From assembly GCF_036182465.1 (NCBI RefSeq), contig NZ_CP108081.1, positions 7,750,001 to 7,814,000 on the forward strand: 64,000 nt of DNA, given 5' to 3'. The position numbers and the translations under genes were made by a program. Position 1 is the stretch's first letter; every line of letters starts with the position of its first letter. Shown one piece after another: positions 39,556 through 51,800 of this stretch. The stretch comes from Streptomyces sp. NBC_00258. Lineage in GTDB: Bacteria; Actinomycetota; Actinomycetes; Streptomycetales; Streptomycetaceae. Under the pieces are notes generated by a model, which searched no databases, had not been told where the DNA came from, and worked only from the letters and a program-made list of their open reading frames with translations.

Positions 39556-40962
39556 GTGCTTTCTTCGTTCTCTGCGTCGTCCGTGCGCGGACGGGTCGCC
39601 GCCCGTCTCGGCGCGGCGGCGCTGGTGTCCGGACTCGTCGCCGTGAGCGCCCTGACGGCCGCGGGCACGGCCACCGCCGACGAACTTCCCCTGAGCCGGG
39701 GCGGCGCGACCGCCACCATAGGCGAGCTGAAGACGTCCGGAACCGCCGTCATCCACGAGAACGGCGAGGACAAGCAGGTGCCCGCGGGACTGTTCGAGAT
39801 GTCCGTCGACAACGGCGGCACCCTGCAGACCTACTGCGTCGACCTCCACAACCCGACACAGATGGACGCCAAGTACCAGGAGACGCCCTGGAGCGGCACG
39901 TCACTGAACGGCAACCCCGACGCGGGCCGCATCCGCTGGATCCTGCAGAACTCCTACCCGCAGGTGAACGACCTCGCCGCGCTGGCCACCAGGGCGGGCG
40001 CGAGCGGCCTCACCGAGCAGGACGCGGCGGCCGGCACGCAGGTCGCGATCTGGCGGTACTCGGACGGTGCCGACGTGGACGCCGTCGACCCGCAGGCGGA
40101 GAAGCTCGCCGACTATCTGCAGCGCAACGCGCGCAACCTCGCGGAGCCCGAGGCCTCGCTGACCCTGGACCCGCCCGCGGTCTCCGGCCACGCCGGTGAG
40201 CTGCTCGGCCCGGTCACCGTGCACACCAACGCGGACAGCGTGACGGTGACACCGCCCGCCGACGCCACCAGCGGAGTGCTGGTCGTCGACAAGGACGGCA
40301 ATGAGATCACGTCCGCGGTCGACGGCGGCGAGTTGTTCTTCGACGTCCCCGAGGACACCGCGGACGGTTCGGCCGCGCTGACGGTGCAGGCCTCGACCAC
40401 CGTCCCGGTCGGCCGGGCCTTCGCCTCCGAGAGCAGGAGCCAGACCCAGATCCTCGCCGGCTCCAGCGAGTCGACGGTCTCGGCTACGGCCACCGCGAAC
40501 TGGGCGAAGACCGGCGCGATACCCGCGCTGTCCGCCGAGAAGAACTGCGCCGAGGGTGGCGTGGACATCACGGCGGCCAACGAGGGCGACAAGGCGTTCA
40601 CCTTCGAGCTGATGGGCGTCGAGCACACCATCGCGGCAGGCGAGTCACAGACCGTGACGGTCCCGCTGCAGGAGGACCAGGCGTACGACTTCACGATCAA
40701 GGGGCCGAACGGCTACGAGAAGCGGTTCAAGGGCGTACTCGACTGCCGGACGCAGGGCAGCACCGCCGGCGAGACGACCCAGACGCTGAACGACCCCAGC
40801 CCGGCCACGGTGGGCGGCACCTCCGCCACCACGGTCGACCTCGCCGAGACCGGCGCCTCCAGCTCCACCCCGGTGATAGCCGGGATCGCGATCGGCCTGG
40901 TCGTGATCGGCGGCGCGGCGGTGCTCTTCGTCCGCAAGAAGAAGACCTCCGAGCAGGGCTGA
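39556..40962 (+). CDS. Sortase-anchored thioester-domain (TQxA) surface protein
   Basis: Cell-wall protein of 468 residues. Signal peptide (AALVSGLVAVSALTAAGTATA), then a thioester domain with the reactive Cys in LQTYCVDLHNP and the partner Gln in GTQVAIWRYSDG; these domains form an internal Cys-Gln thioester that can bind covalently to partner surfaces. Two beta-rich domains follow (about 210-300 and 320-410), then the sorting motif LAETG, a membrane helix and KKKTSEQG. The start is GTG 39556, seven bases from GAAGGGG; upstream starts would precede the signal with an unrelated leader. A role in adhesion or hyphal attachment is inference. Confidence 0.92.
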   Translation: MLSSFSASSVRGRVAARLGAAALVSGLVAVSALTAAGTATADELPLSRGGATATIGELKTSGTAVIHENGEDKQVPAGLFEMSVDNGGTLQTYCVDLHNPTQMDAKYQETPWSGTSLNGNPDAGRIRWILQNSYPQVNDLAALATRAGASGLTEQDAAAGTQVAIWRYSDGADVDAVDPQAEKLADYLQRNARNLAEPEASLTLDPPAVSGHAGELLGPVTVHTNADSVTVTPPADATSGVLVVDKDGNEITSAVDGGELFFDVPEDTADGSAALTVQASTTVPVGRAFASESRSQTQILAGSSESTVSATATANWAKTGAIPALSAEKNCAEGGVDITAANEGDKAFTFELMGVEHTIAAGESQTVTVPLQEDQAYDFTIKGPNGYEKRFKGVLDCRTQGSTAGETTQTLNDPSPATVGGTSATTVDLAETGASSSTPVIAGIAIGLVVIGGAAVLFVRKKKTSEQG

Positions 40963-41051
40963 AGGGTTGCGGGGACGAAGAAGACGGCACCTTGACAACT
41001 GGACAGTGGGTAACCGCTCGCTGACTCCTTGCGCGTCCCGTCCCATGCGCA

Positions 41052-41086
41052 CGCGGCTCCGGCCCGCCCGGCGGGCCGGAGCCGCG
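41052..41086. terminator. Bidirectional terminator between surface protein and PPOX genes
   Basis: Perfect 15-bp arms (CGCGGCTCCGGCCCG and complement), loop CCCGG, between convergent stops at 40962 and 41093. Confidence 0.85.
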
Positions 41087-41092
41087 CGGCGA

Positions 41093-41497
41093 TCACTGAG
41101 CCACACCGGCCAGCAGCCAGCGCCGCACGGAAACTTCGAGCAGCACGCGCTCTCCGTCCGGTGTCCGCGGGGCGGAGACGTCCCATCCGTACTTCACGGC
41201 GAAGGCCTCCGTGATCTCCTCTGGGAACTGTCCGCGGTGCAGCACCGCCTCCCCCTCGGCCACGACGGGTGACACGCCGTCCTCCAGCGCCAGCGAGACC
41301 CGCGAGAACTTCTCGACGTTGCGGACCTTGACCGAGGTCCCGTCCACACCGATCCACCAGCGGTCCCGCAGGAAGACGAACCAGACCGGCGTCACATGGG
41401 GAGACCCGTCCGGACGCACGGTGCACAGCCAGACGTTCCTCTCCCGGGCCAGACGATCGCGAACAGCGGCCTCGGGCGGCACAAAAGGATCACTCAT
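41093..41497 (-). CDS. PPOX-class (FMN or F420) oxidoreductase
   Basis: A 134-residue split-barrel flavoprotein: LARERNVWLCTVRPDGSPHVTPVWFVFLRDRWWIG is the cofactor-binding strand pattern of pyridoxamine-oxidase-like F420/FMN proteins, followed by KVRNVEKFSRVSLALED. No PNPOx substrate residues are evident. ATG 41497 (MSDPFVPP) chosen over 41530 because the extra residues are not domain-like. Single-gene unit with a shared terminator. Confidence 0.87.
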   Translation of the reverse strand: MSDPFVPPEAAVRDRLARERNVWLCTVRPDGSPHVTPVWFVFLRDRWWIGVDGTSVKVRNVEKFSRVSLALEDGVSPVVAEGEAVLHRGQFPEEITEAFAVKYGWDVSAPRTPDGERVLLEVSVRRWLLAGVAQ

Positions 41498-41777
41498 GCA
41501 CCCATCCCACCCGCACCCCCGCCGGAACACCTCGGCCGCACGACCCGAAAGCCTCAGGCTTAAGTCCTACGCCCATGAGGGCAGGGCAGGTTCGCGGCGA
41601 CGGATGGCGACGGATCCCGACGTATGGAAACGGTGAGTGACAGAGCCGTTACGGGAGTGGCGGGGTGGCGTCCGGTAACCGGCCCCCGGCCGGAACGGGT
41701 TTCCTTCGAGGGGTGGCGGTACGGCAAGATGGGGTGTATCTGCCCACTGCCGATTTCAAGCGTCCGGACGGTTTCTC

Positions 41778-43442
<1,665 letters not shown>

Positions 43443-43446
43443 TCTC

Positions 43447-43866
43447 TTGCGGCACATCTACCGCTGCCCGCTGCGCTGGGCGGACATGGACGCGTACGGC
43501 CACATCAACAACGTGGTCTTCCTCCGCTATCTGGAGGAGGCGCGCATCGACTTCCTGTTCCGCCCGGACAAGGATTTCCAGCAGGGGTCCGTGGTGGCAC
43601 GCCATGAGATCGACTACAAGCAGCAGTTGGTCCACCGGCACCAGCCGGTGGACATCGAGCTGTGGGTCACGCGGATAAGGGCGGCGTCGTTCACCGTCGC
43701 CTACGAGGTCAAGGATCCGGACCAGGTGTACGTCCGGGCGCAGACGGTCATAGTGCCGTTCGACTTCGAGGCGCAGCGGCCGCGTCGCCTCACCGCCGAG
43801 GAGCGGGAGTTCCTCGAGGAGTACGCGGACGACGAGGACGACCCTGCGGGGGCCGTCGCGGCATGA
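43447..43866 (+). CDS. Hotdog-fold acyl-CoA thioesterase
   Basis: A 139-residue 4HBT-type thioesterase; WADMDAYGHINNVVFLRYLEEARIDFL holds the catalytic Asp and the HxxN motif of the YbgC-like group. An acidic tail (EEYADDEDD) follows. TTG start five bases after the EttA stop; the gene ends in an ATGA overlap with the next, so the three are one operon. The acyl substrate is unknown. Confidence 0.9.
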   Translation: MRHIYRCPLRWADMDAYGHINNVVFLRYLEEARIDFLFRPDKDFQQGSVVARHEIDYKQQLVHRHQPVDIELWVTRIRAASFTVAYEVKDPDQVYVRAQTVIVPFDFEAQRPRRLTAEEREFLEEYADDEDDPAGAVAA

Positions 43867-44582
43867 CGGCCCTGCACCTCGCCGACGAGGGGGAGGCGGC
43901 GGACCTCGCCGCCTTCCTGGCCAGGCTGATCCACTACGACCGTGCGGCCGCGGTGCGGCTGCAGGCGTCGGGGACGACGCTCGCGGTGTTCGGCCGGCCA
44001 CCGTCGTTCGAGGTGCTCGCGATCCGTACGGCACGCCTCGACAAGCCGTACGAGAACGGTCTCGACCTCTCGCTCGACGTGACCGTCTCGGCCGGTGAAC
44101 TCCTGGAGTCCCTCGACGAGCCGGCGGCCACCGCGGCCGTGCCCGCCGCCGTCACCGGCCCGCCGTGGGCCGGGGTGCTGCCGCCCCGCGGGGGCTGGCG
44201 GCCCGAGCCGGGACTGCCCGGGCCCGACGCGGTGCGGACGATGGTGGCCGGGGCGGTCGCCGAATTCCGTTCGCGCATCGACGAGTTGGCACCCGAAGGG
44301 CGTACGAGGACCGCGCTCGACCAGATCGGGCGGGAGATCTGGTCCCGGCCGGTCGGCGACACCGAGCTTCCCGTGCGGGCCGCGCACGCCGCCCAGTCGC
44401 TGGGATTCCTGCGGCCCGCGCGCCCGGTCGCGAGCACGGACATGACCGCGACCGCGGCCGTACGCGATGGCGCCGTACTGCGGCTGCTCTCGGCGGGCGC
44501 TTGGCTCAGGCTGCGTACGCCGTACGGGTCGATCGCCGTACGCAGGGCGGGACTTGGGGCGTTGGGCGTCAGCGTCCGCTGA
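43863..44582 (+). CDS. Conserved actinobacterial protein of unknown function
   Basis: A 239-residue cytoplasmic protein with no motif I recognise. It contains a beta-strand/helix pattern near the N-terminus (AAAVRLQASGTTLAVFGRPPSFEVLAIRTARL) and PPWAGVLPPRGGWRPEPGL mid-way. No cysteine, no membrane segment. The ATG is inside the thioesterase stop (ATGA), after EttA and the thioesterase. Its constant place beside these suggests a housekeeping role, which is inference. Confidence 0.7.
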   Translation: MTALHLADEGEAADLAAFLARLIHYDRAAAVRLQASGTTLAVFGRPPSFEVLAIRTARLDKPYENGLDLSLDVTVSAGELLESLDEPAATAAVPAAVTGPPWAGVLPPRGGWRPEPGLPGPDAVRTMVAGAVAEFRSRIDELAPEGRTRTALDQIGREIWSRPVGDTELPVRAAHAAQSLGFLRPARPVASTDMTATAAVRDGAVLRLLSAGAWLRLRTPYGSIAVRRAGLGALGVSVR

Positions 44583-44670
44583 GCGTCCCTGGATTTCCAG
44601 GACCGGCGGCATTCTCAGGATCGGCGACGGCGAGTGCCGGCCGGGTTCACTTGTCGGCCGAGTGCCCTCG

Positions 44671-45635
<965 letters not shown>

Positions 45636-45639
<4 letters not shown>

Positions 45640-45902
45640 CGGGCGACTCCCGTGGTGATCGTCATGGAGAGCACGTCTCCGCCGGTGCCAGTTGTCGTGG
45701 GGGGCGCGCTTCCGCCGAAGCCGGTGGTCGCGATGGGCACGTCTGCGCCGGTCCCGGCCGTCGTGGCGGGCACGTCTGCGCGGGTCCCGGCCGTCGTGGC
45801 GAGCGTGCCGGTGCTGGCGCCGGTGCCGGTCGTCGTGGACGGCGCACATCCGCCGCTGCCGTCCGTCGTGACGGGCACATGCCCGCCGTTGCCGCGAGTC
45901 AT
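45636..45902 (-). CDS. Small Thr/Gly-rich tandem-repeat ORF between permease and ATPase
   Basis: An 88-residue frame made of about seven 11-residue repeats (DVPATTAGTGA type). Its ATG overlaps the permease stop and its TGA overlaps the ATPase start, both as ATGA, so if real it is translated between the two. No signal peptide or known domain. It may equally be a repeat expansion that merely keeps translation running through the gap. Its codon third positions are GC-rich, but so is the repeat in all frames. Confidence 0.45.
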
Positions 45903-45905
45903 CGG
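45671..45905. repeat. 33-bp tandem repeat, about seven copies
   Basis: Units at 45671, 45704, 45737, 45770, 45803 (39 bp, a 6-bp insertion), 45842 and 45875 (partial). Units 3 and 4 differ at two positions. All lengths are multiples of three, so the minus-strand frame stays open. Confidence 0.88.
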
Positions 45906-48835
45906 CTGTCCCCCGCCCTCAGCTCCCGCACCGATCCGCGTCGGCCCGTCCACCATGCCTGGCCGGCTGCGATTCCGGTGGCCAGGAGGAGGACGGTCAG
46001 GGCGGGCAGGAAGAGGGACGCCGGGTCCGTGTGGAGCGCGGCGGTGCCGGTCGGGGGTGCTCCGCCGGGGGTGGCGAGGGCGATGGAGGTGAGGTCGATG
46101 CCAGGGGCCAGGAGACGGACCGCCGCCCAGCCGGTCAGGACGCCGCCCACCGCGGCGAGGAGCGCCTGGGGCAACGCCTCCAGTACGAGCAGTCGGCGCC
46201 CTTGGCTCCGGGTGAGGCCCATCGTGCGCAGCCGGGCCAGCAGGGCGGCACGCTCGGGCGCGGCGCGCACCAGGGCGAGCAGCAGCGCGAGTACGGCGTA
46301 TCCGGAGCCCGCAGCCACCGCGACCGCGTAGACGCGTTCCGCGCCGGACTGGAGAGGTGAGTCGACGTAACGTGCCCGCTCCTCCGAACGCAGGCGTACG
46401 TCGGCACGGGCGGTGGCGCCCGCATCGGCACCCGTACCGGCGGCGACGGCCTTGCGGAGGGCGCCGCCGCTCACCTGGTCGCCCGTCACCAGGAGCGTGG
46501 TGGGGCGCGCGGCAATCGTGCTGAGGCCGGCCCGGTCCACGATGAGGAAGTCCGTGCCCGGCAGAGCCGGGGTCAGGTCGCGTACGAGGGTGATGCGGAC
46601 GGTGACGTCGCTGCCGTCCGACAGCCGCAGCGAGAAGGGATGGGTGCCGTACCGGTCGGCGACGGCGGAGGAGGCGAGCGCGGGAAGCGGGGTCTTCGCC
46701 GAGCCGCTGCCGCCGGCCTTCGCCGAGCCGTCGGCGCCGGACGGCGAAGGGCGGCTGCCGGTGCCGGACTTCGCCGTACCGCCGACCGGTGAAGCCTTCA
46801 ACTCGTCCGCCGGGAACGCCCCGAGACCCGTCCGTCCCGCCAGCCGTGCGTACCCCTCGGGGTCCACTCCGGCCAGGGGTACCGACTCCACGCCGGCTCC
46901 CGGCTTGGCCTCGTACGCGATGCTCAGGGGAGTGACCTCCCGTACGCCGGGTGCCGAGCGGACCCGCTCCGGCAGGGCGGCGGGCAGGGCGCCCTCCGCC
47001 TCGACGCGGGCGTCCGCGCCGAGGTTGAGCACCGCCGCCCGGTCCCGCGCGTCCGCGACGCCCGCGAGGACCGAACCCCCGAACGCGGCGGTGGTGAGCG
47101 CCGTCAGCAGGGCGAGCAGCGGGAGCACCGTGGAGACGGAGGTACGGCCCGCGCGGGCCAGCGACAGATGGCCGATCGCGCCGCGCATCCGCCCGGCGGG
47201 ACGGGCCAGCCAGCGCAGCGGCAGCGGATAGAGCCGGACCAGGACGAGCGCGGCGACGACACCGATCAACACCGGGGCCATCGCGACGAGTTGGTCGCCG
47301 GAGCTGCCCAGGTCGCCGGAGGTGCCGGAGTCGAGCGCCTCGTCGGAGGTGCCCGACGTCCCCCTGCCGCGCAGCGCGAGCACCGCCGCCGACGCCAGCA
47401 CGAGCAGCGTGAGTTCGGCGATCGTGCGGCGCCGCGAGGGCCGTACGGACGCGAGGTCCTCGCGGGCGCCGTGCACCCCCACGACCCGGTGGGCGGCCAG
47501 GGCGCGCAGGGGCAGCGCGGCGCAGGCGAGGAGGGTGACCGCGAGGGCCGCCCCGACGGCGTACGACGCGCGGCCGTACGGGACGACGAGCAGCGCGCCC
47601 GCGAGGCCGAGCGCGCCCGCGGGCAGCGCGACCACCGCCGTCTCGGTGAGCAGCCGCCTCGTGAGCCCGCGCAGCGAGGCGCCACGGGCACGCAGGAGGG
47701 CGAGTTCGGTGCGGCGGCGGTCGGCGGTGAGGCGGCCCGCCATCAGGAGGACGACGACCGCGACCGCACCGGTGCCGAAGGCGGCGACGGAGACCAGGGG
47801 CCGTACGCCGGAACGGAGTTCGGCGTAGGAGGCGAGCACCTCGTCGAGGTCGGTGCTCACACCGGTGTCCGCGTCCGTGGACTCGCGGACCTTCACCAGA
47901 CCCGGGCCCGATTCCAGCGAGGCGACGGCGCTGCCCAGCCGGGACAGTTCGTGCGCGGTGAGCGCGGCGGGGTCCGGGGTGAGCAGCCAGTAGCGTGCGG
48001 GTTCGCCCGGGGTGCCGAGGAGCACCGGGGCCGCGTCCGGGGACAGCAGCAGGGCGCCCAGCCAGTAGGCCTCGGGCTCACCGCCCTGCGTGGGCGGCCG
48101 GATCAGGGACGGAGTGCGCAGAAGGGGCTGCGTGGTCCAGTACGCGCCCTCGGGGTCACGCGGGACGACGATGCCGGTGACGCGCACGGCGAGCGGGGCA
48201 CGCTGCACCCCTGGCACGTGGATCACCGAACCCACCTTGATGTTGAGGCGCCTGGCCGTCTCCGTGGTGACCGCGGCCTCCACCTCCCGGGTCCCGGCGG
48301 TCACCGGCTCCTTCGCGCGCGGAAGGCGGCCCGCGCTCGGCCTGGAGTGCTCGGCGAGTCCGCTCTGCGCGGCGAGCGACATCTGTGCGGGCAGCCCGCT
48401 CGGCATCGGCAGCCAGGTCTCCGCCGCTTCGAGGTTGTTGATGTTGCGGACGCCGTACACGGACTGCGCGGAGTCGACGGCGAGCGGCCGCTCCACCACG
48501 TTCAGCACCCGCTCGTACGACTTGCGCATGCTTTCCGGACGCAGGGCCGTCTCCCGTTCGGACTGCGGGATGTAGTTGCCGGGCTGCGGGGCGGACACCT
48601 GCAGGGAGGTCCTGGGTGCCGTCGCGTCCACGACTGCCTGACGCAGGCCCGCGTCCTCGTAGCGTTCGACGGCCCGGGGGAAGGCCGCGGCCAGACAGGC
48701 GGTGGCCATCACCAGGAGCGCGAGGGCGACCGCGGCGCCGGGGGCAGTGCGCAGACGGGTACGGATCCAGGGGGCGACGGAGTGGTCCCGCCGCCGGAAG
48801 CCCGGACGCCCGTCGGAGCCGGAATCACGCCCCAT
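45899..48835 (-). CDS. Large FtsX/MacB-type ABC permease
   Basis: A 978-residue permease with an N-terminal membrane helix (PGAAVALALLVMATACLAAAF), a large extracytoplasmic domain, then two groups of membrane segments around a second long extracytoplasmic domain, the doubled FtsX layout of actinobacterial MacB-like exporters. ATG 48835 lies one base after the second permease stop; GTG 48844 would overlap it. Paired with the ATPase at 44671 and the other permease. Substrate unknown. Confidence 0.87.
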   Translation of the reverse strand: MGRDSGSDGRPGFRRRDHSVAPWIRTRLRTAPGAAVALALLVMATACLAAAFPRAVERYEDAGLRQAVVDATAPRTSLQVSAPQPGNYIPQSERETALRPESMRKSYERVLNVVERPLAVDSAQSVYGVRNINNLEAAETWLPMPSGLPAQMSLAAQSGLAEHSRPSAGRLPRAKEPVTAGTREVEAAVTTETARRLNIKVGSVIHVPGVQRAPLAVRVTGIVVPRDPEGAYWTTQPLLRTPSLIRPPTQGGEPEAYWLGALLLSPDAAPVLLGTPGEPARYWLLTPDPAALTAHELSRLGSAVASLESGPGLVKVRESTDADTGVSTDLDEVLASYAELRSGVRPLVSVAAFGTGAVAVVVLLMAGRLTADRRRTELALLRARGASLRGLTRRLLTETAVVALPAGALGLAGALLVVPYGRASYAVGAALAVTLLACAALPLRALAAHRVVGVHGAREDLASVRPSRRRTIAELTLLVLASAAVLALRGRGTSGTSDEALDSGTSGDLGSSGDQLVAMAPVLIGVVAALVLVRLYPLPLRWLARPAGRMRGAIGHLSLARAGRTSVSTVLPLLALLTALTTAAFGGSVLAGVADARDRAAVLNLGADARVEAEGALPAALPERVRSAPGVREVTPLSIAYEAKPGAGVESVPLAGVDPEGYARLAGRTGLGAFPADELKASPVGGTAKSGTGSRPSPSGADGSAKAGGSGSAKTPLPALASSAVADRYGTHPFSLRLSDGSDVTVRITLVRDLTPALPGTDFLIVDRAGLSTIAARPTTLLVTGDQVSGGALRKAVAAGTGADAGATARADVRLRSEERARYVDSPLQSGAERVYAVAVAAGSGYAVLALLLALVRAAPERAALLARLRTMGLTRSQGRRLLVLEALPQALLAAVGGVLTGWAAVRLLAPGIDLTSIALATPGGAPPTGTAALHTDPASLFLPALTVLLLATGIAAGQAWWTGRRGSVRELRAGDSR

Positions 48836-48836
48836 C

Positions 48837-51800
48837 TCACCCACCGTCCTGCCCGTTGAGCGACTTCATCGACCGCAGCGAGGGAGCGGTGTCCTCCCGC
48901 CGCAGCGCCAGCACGGCGGTGACGGCCAGCGGAGCGACCACCACGGCGGCCAGCAGGAACACGACCTGGTCGAGCGGGAGTTCCACCAGTACCTCCGGGA
49001 CCGGCCGGCTCGCCCCCGACGTCAGCACGATCAACGGGATCACCGCCCGCGCAAGAACCGCCCCCAGCGCCACACCCACCACCAACGCCAGCGCCATCAG
49101 CACGCCCTGCTCGGCGGCGACCAGCCGCGCGAGCTGACGCCGCGGCGCCCCCAGCGCACGCAGCAGCGCGAACTCACCGCTGCGCGCCCGCAACGACCCC
49201 GCCGTGCTCACGGCGAAGCCGACCGCGGCCAGCGCCGCCGCGACCACGGACGCCGCCGCGAACGCCGCCTCGGGCCCGGCCCCGAAGGGGTCGTCCCGCA
49301 ACTCCTCGGCGACCTCGTCGCGCACGACCACCTGCGACGGCTCGACATCGGGCCGCTCGCGCAACTCCGTGGCCACCCGCGCCGCCGCTCCCGGCTCGGT
49401 CCGCAGCCACCACTCGCCGGGCGCGACACTCTCCCCGTACCGCTGCTCCAACACCCGGTTCACGGACCGGAGATCGACCAGCAGCGCCCCGCCGGAGGGG
49501 TCCCCGCCACCGGAGTCCTGTGTGGTCGGCAGCGACCGTACGTGCCCCACGATCCGCACCGGTACGGCCGAGCCGTCGAAGGCCACGTCCACCCGTTGCC
49601 CCGTACGCGCGCCCGCGGCCTTCAGATAGCCGTCCGTCGCCACCGCGGCGACCTCGGGCACGGCGGGCCGGTCCACCCGCAGCCGGATCGTCAACGACGA
49701 GACCTCCCAGGCGTATTCGCCGGGTACGTAGCCGGTGCCGTAGCCGACCGTCAGCGGCTTCTCGGACCTCACGGTCGCCGCCGTCGGGCTGGAGTCCGCC
49801 TCGGGGTCCGCCGTGCTGCTGTTGCTGCGGGACTTCGCCAGCCAGGACGCGGGCTGTTCAAGACGTTGCTCGGCCCCGTCGGCTCCCGTGGCCGTCAACT
49901 CCTCGACGGAGAGCAGGTGGCGCTCGGCGCGCCCCGTCGGCTGGAGCATGTCCAACTGCAGTCCGGTCAGCGCCAGCGGTTCGGCGGCCCGGCCGGCCGG
50001 GGCCTCGGCCGCCTTCGACAGGTCCAGGGTGAGCCGGTGGGCCCGTCCGTCGGCGGGCAGTTCACCGACGGGAACGCGGTACGGAGTGCCGTACCGGTCC
50101 TCCAGCGTCACCGCCACGTCCGCCGACATCTCGGAGCGGAACGCCGCCGGGTCCGAGCCGGACCCCGCCGCTTCCGACCCCGACTCCTCAGCGTCCGAGT
50201 CCGAAGTGTCCGACCCCTGCTTCACCGGCGCGGCCTCCGCTCGGATCCGCAACATCAGCCCCAGCCGCGTACTCCCCTTCGGCAGCACCGCGCCGGGCGA
50301 CGCGGCCCCCTTCGGCGCGAGCCCGGCCAGCATCCGCCCCACCGGCTCCTGTGCCAGATCCCCGCGCATCAGCAAACCGTCCTCGCCCCCGGAGTCCGCC
50401 GTGTCGAGGGCCAGCACCGTCGCCGTCCGGTTCCCGGACAACGGCAGCGTCGTACGCACCGCGGGAGCCGTCCCGCTCACACCGTCGACCGCCGAGTAGA
50501 TCCCGGCCTGCCCCAGCCCGCTCTCGCCGGAGCCCGTCACACGTACGGAGGTGCCGGCCCTGAAGTCCGCCTGGTCGTCCTGCGAGCCGTCCCACGACGC
50601 GCCCTGGCCGATCGCGAGCATGCCCATGGCGATGGCGAGAACGAGCAGCAGGACGGGCCCGGCGCCGCGCATCGGGCGGCGGCTGAACTGCCAGCCCGCG
50701 AGCGCCGTCGGCAGCCCCCTGCCGCTCGCCGCGCGCCGCTCGGCGAGGCGGGCGACGGGCGGCAGCAGACGCAGGGTGAGTACGGTTCCGGCGAGCAGGG
50801 CGAGCGCGGGTGCGGAGACGAGGAGCGGGTCGATGCCGAGCGTGCCCGAACGGTCGTCCGTGACGGCACCGGAGTTCTGCCGGCTCAACTGCCAGTACGC
50901 GACGGCCGCGATCACCAGCAGCCCCACATCCGCACCGGCCCGTACCGGCGCGGGCAGTGCCCGGGCCCGGCCGCCTCCCGAACCCCCGGTCAGCGCGGGC
51001 ACGGTCACCGCCAGCGCGCACCCGAGGGCCACCCCGGCCGCCACCACCCACACAGCGCCGGCCGTCACCGAGGTGTCCAGCCGCAGCCCGATCCGCGACA
51101 GCGCGCCCTGCCCGGCCAGCAGCCGCGTCAAAGGCCCGGCGAGCAGCGGCGCGCACACGGCGGCCGGGATGGCCAGCAGCAGCGCCTCCAGCGCGGCGAG
51201 CCACGCCACCCGCCCGCGCGTGGCGCCACGCGCCCGCAACAGCCGTGTCTCACCGGCCCGTTCGACGCTCAGCAGCCGGGCCACGAGCAGCAGCGCGTAC
51301 CCGGCGAGCAGCGAGAGCTGGAGCGCCACGATCAGCAGCGTCGAACGGGAGACAAGCAACGACCGTTCGACCCGGTCCAGTTCCTCCGGCAACGATGTCG
51401 TGACGGCCGTGGTGCCGTGCAGCGCGGGGGACTTGAGCAGTGAACGAGGTCCGGAGCGTGCCGCGTCCCGCAGGGTGTCGATCCGCCCGGTCGTCAGCGT
51501 GGAGAAGTCGGCGGACGCCAGCCAGCCGGTCTGCCCGGCGCTCACCGTCACGGCCGTCCGGTCCGTCCGGCCCGTCTGTCCGCTGCCCGTCGCCGCCGCG
51601 AGCACCGCCGGATCGGCGAGCAGCGGCCCGTACGTCGTGAAGTCCAGCCTGCTGACCCCGCGTCCGCGCAGGTCCTCCAACTGCCAGTAGGGGGAGGTGA
51701 CGCGCGCGGGCCGGTAGACGCCGGTCACCTGGATCCGCACCTTGGGCCCGCCGAACCGGTCGACGAGCGTCAGTCGTGCGCCCGCCTTCAGCGCGAGTTC

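Noticed and set aside
44583..44670. Terminator between convergent genes at 44582 and 44671
   Set aside because: Only a weak 5-bp hairpin (CCTGG/CCAGG) is visible; not sufficient to annotate.
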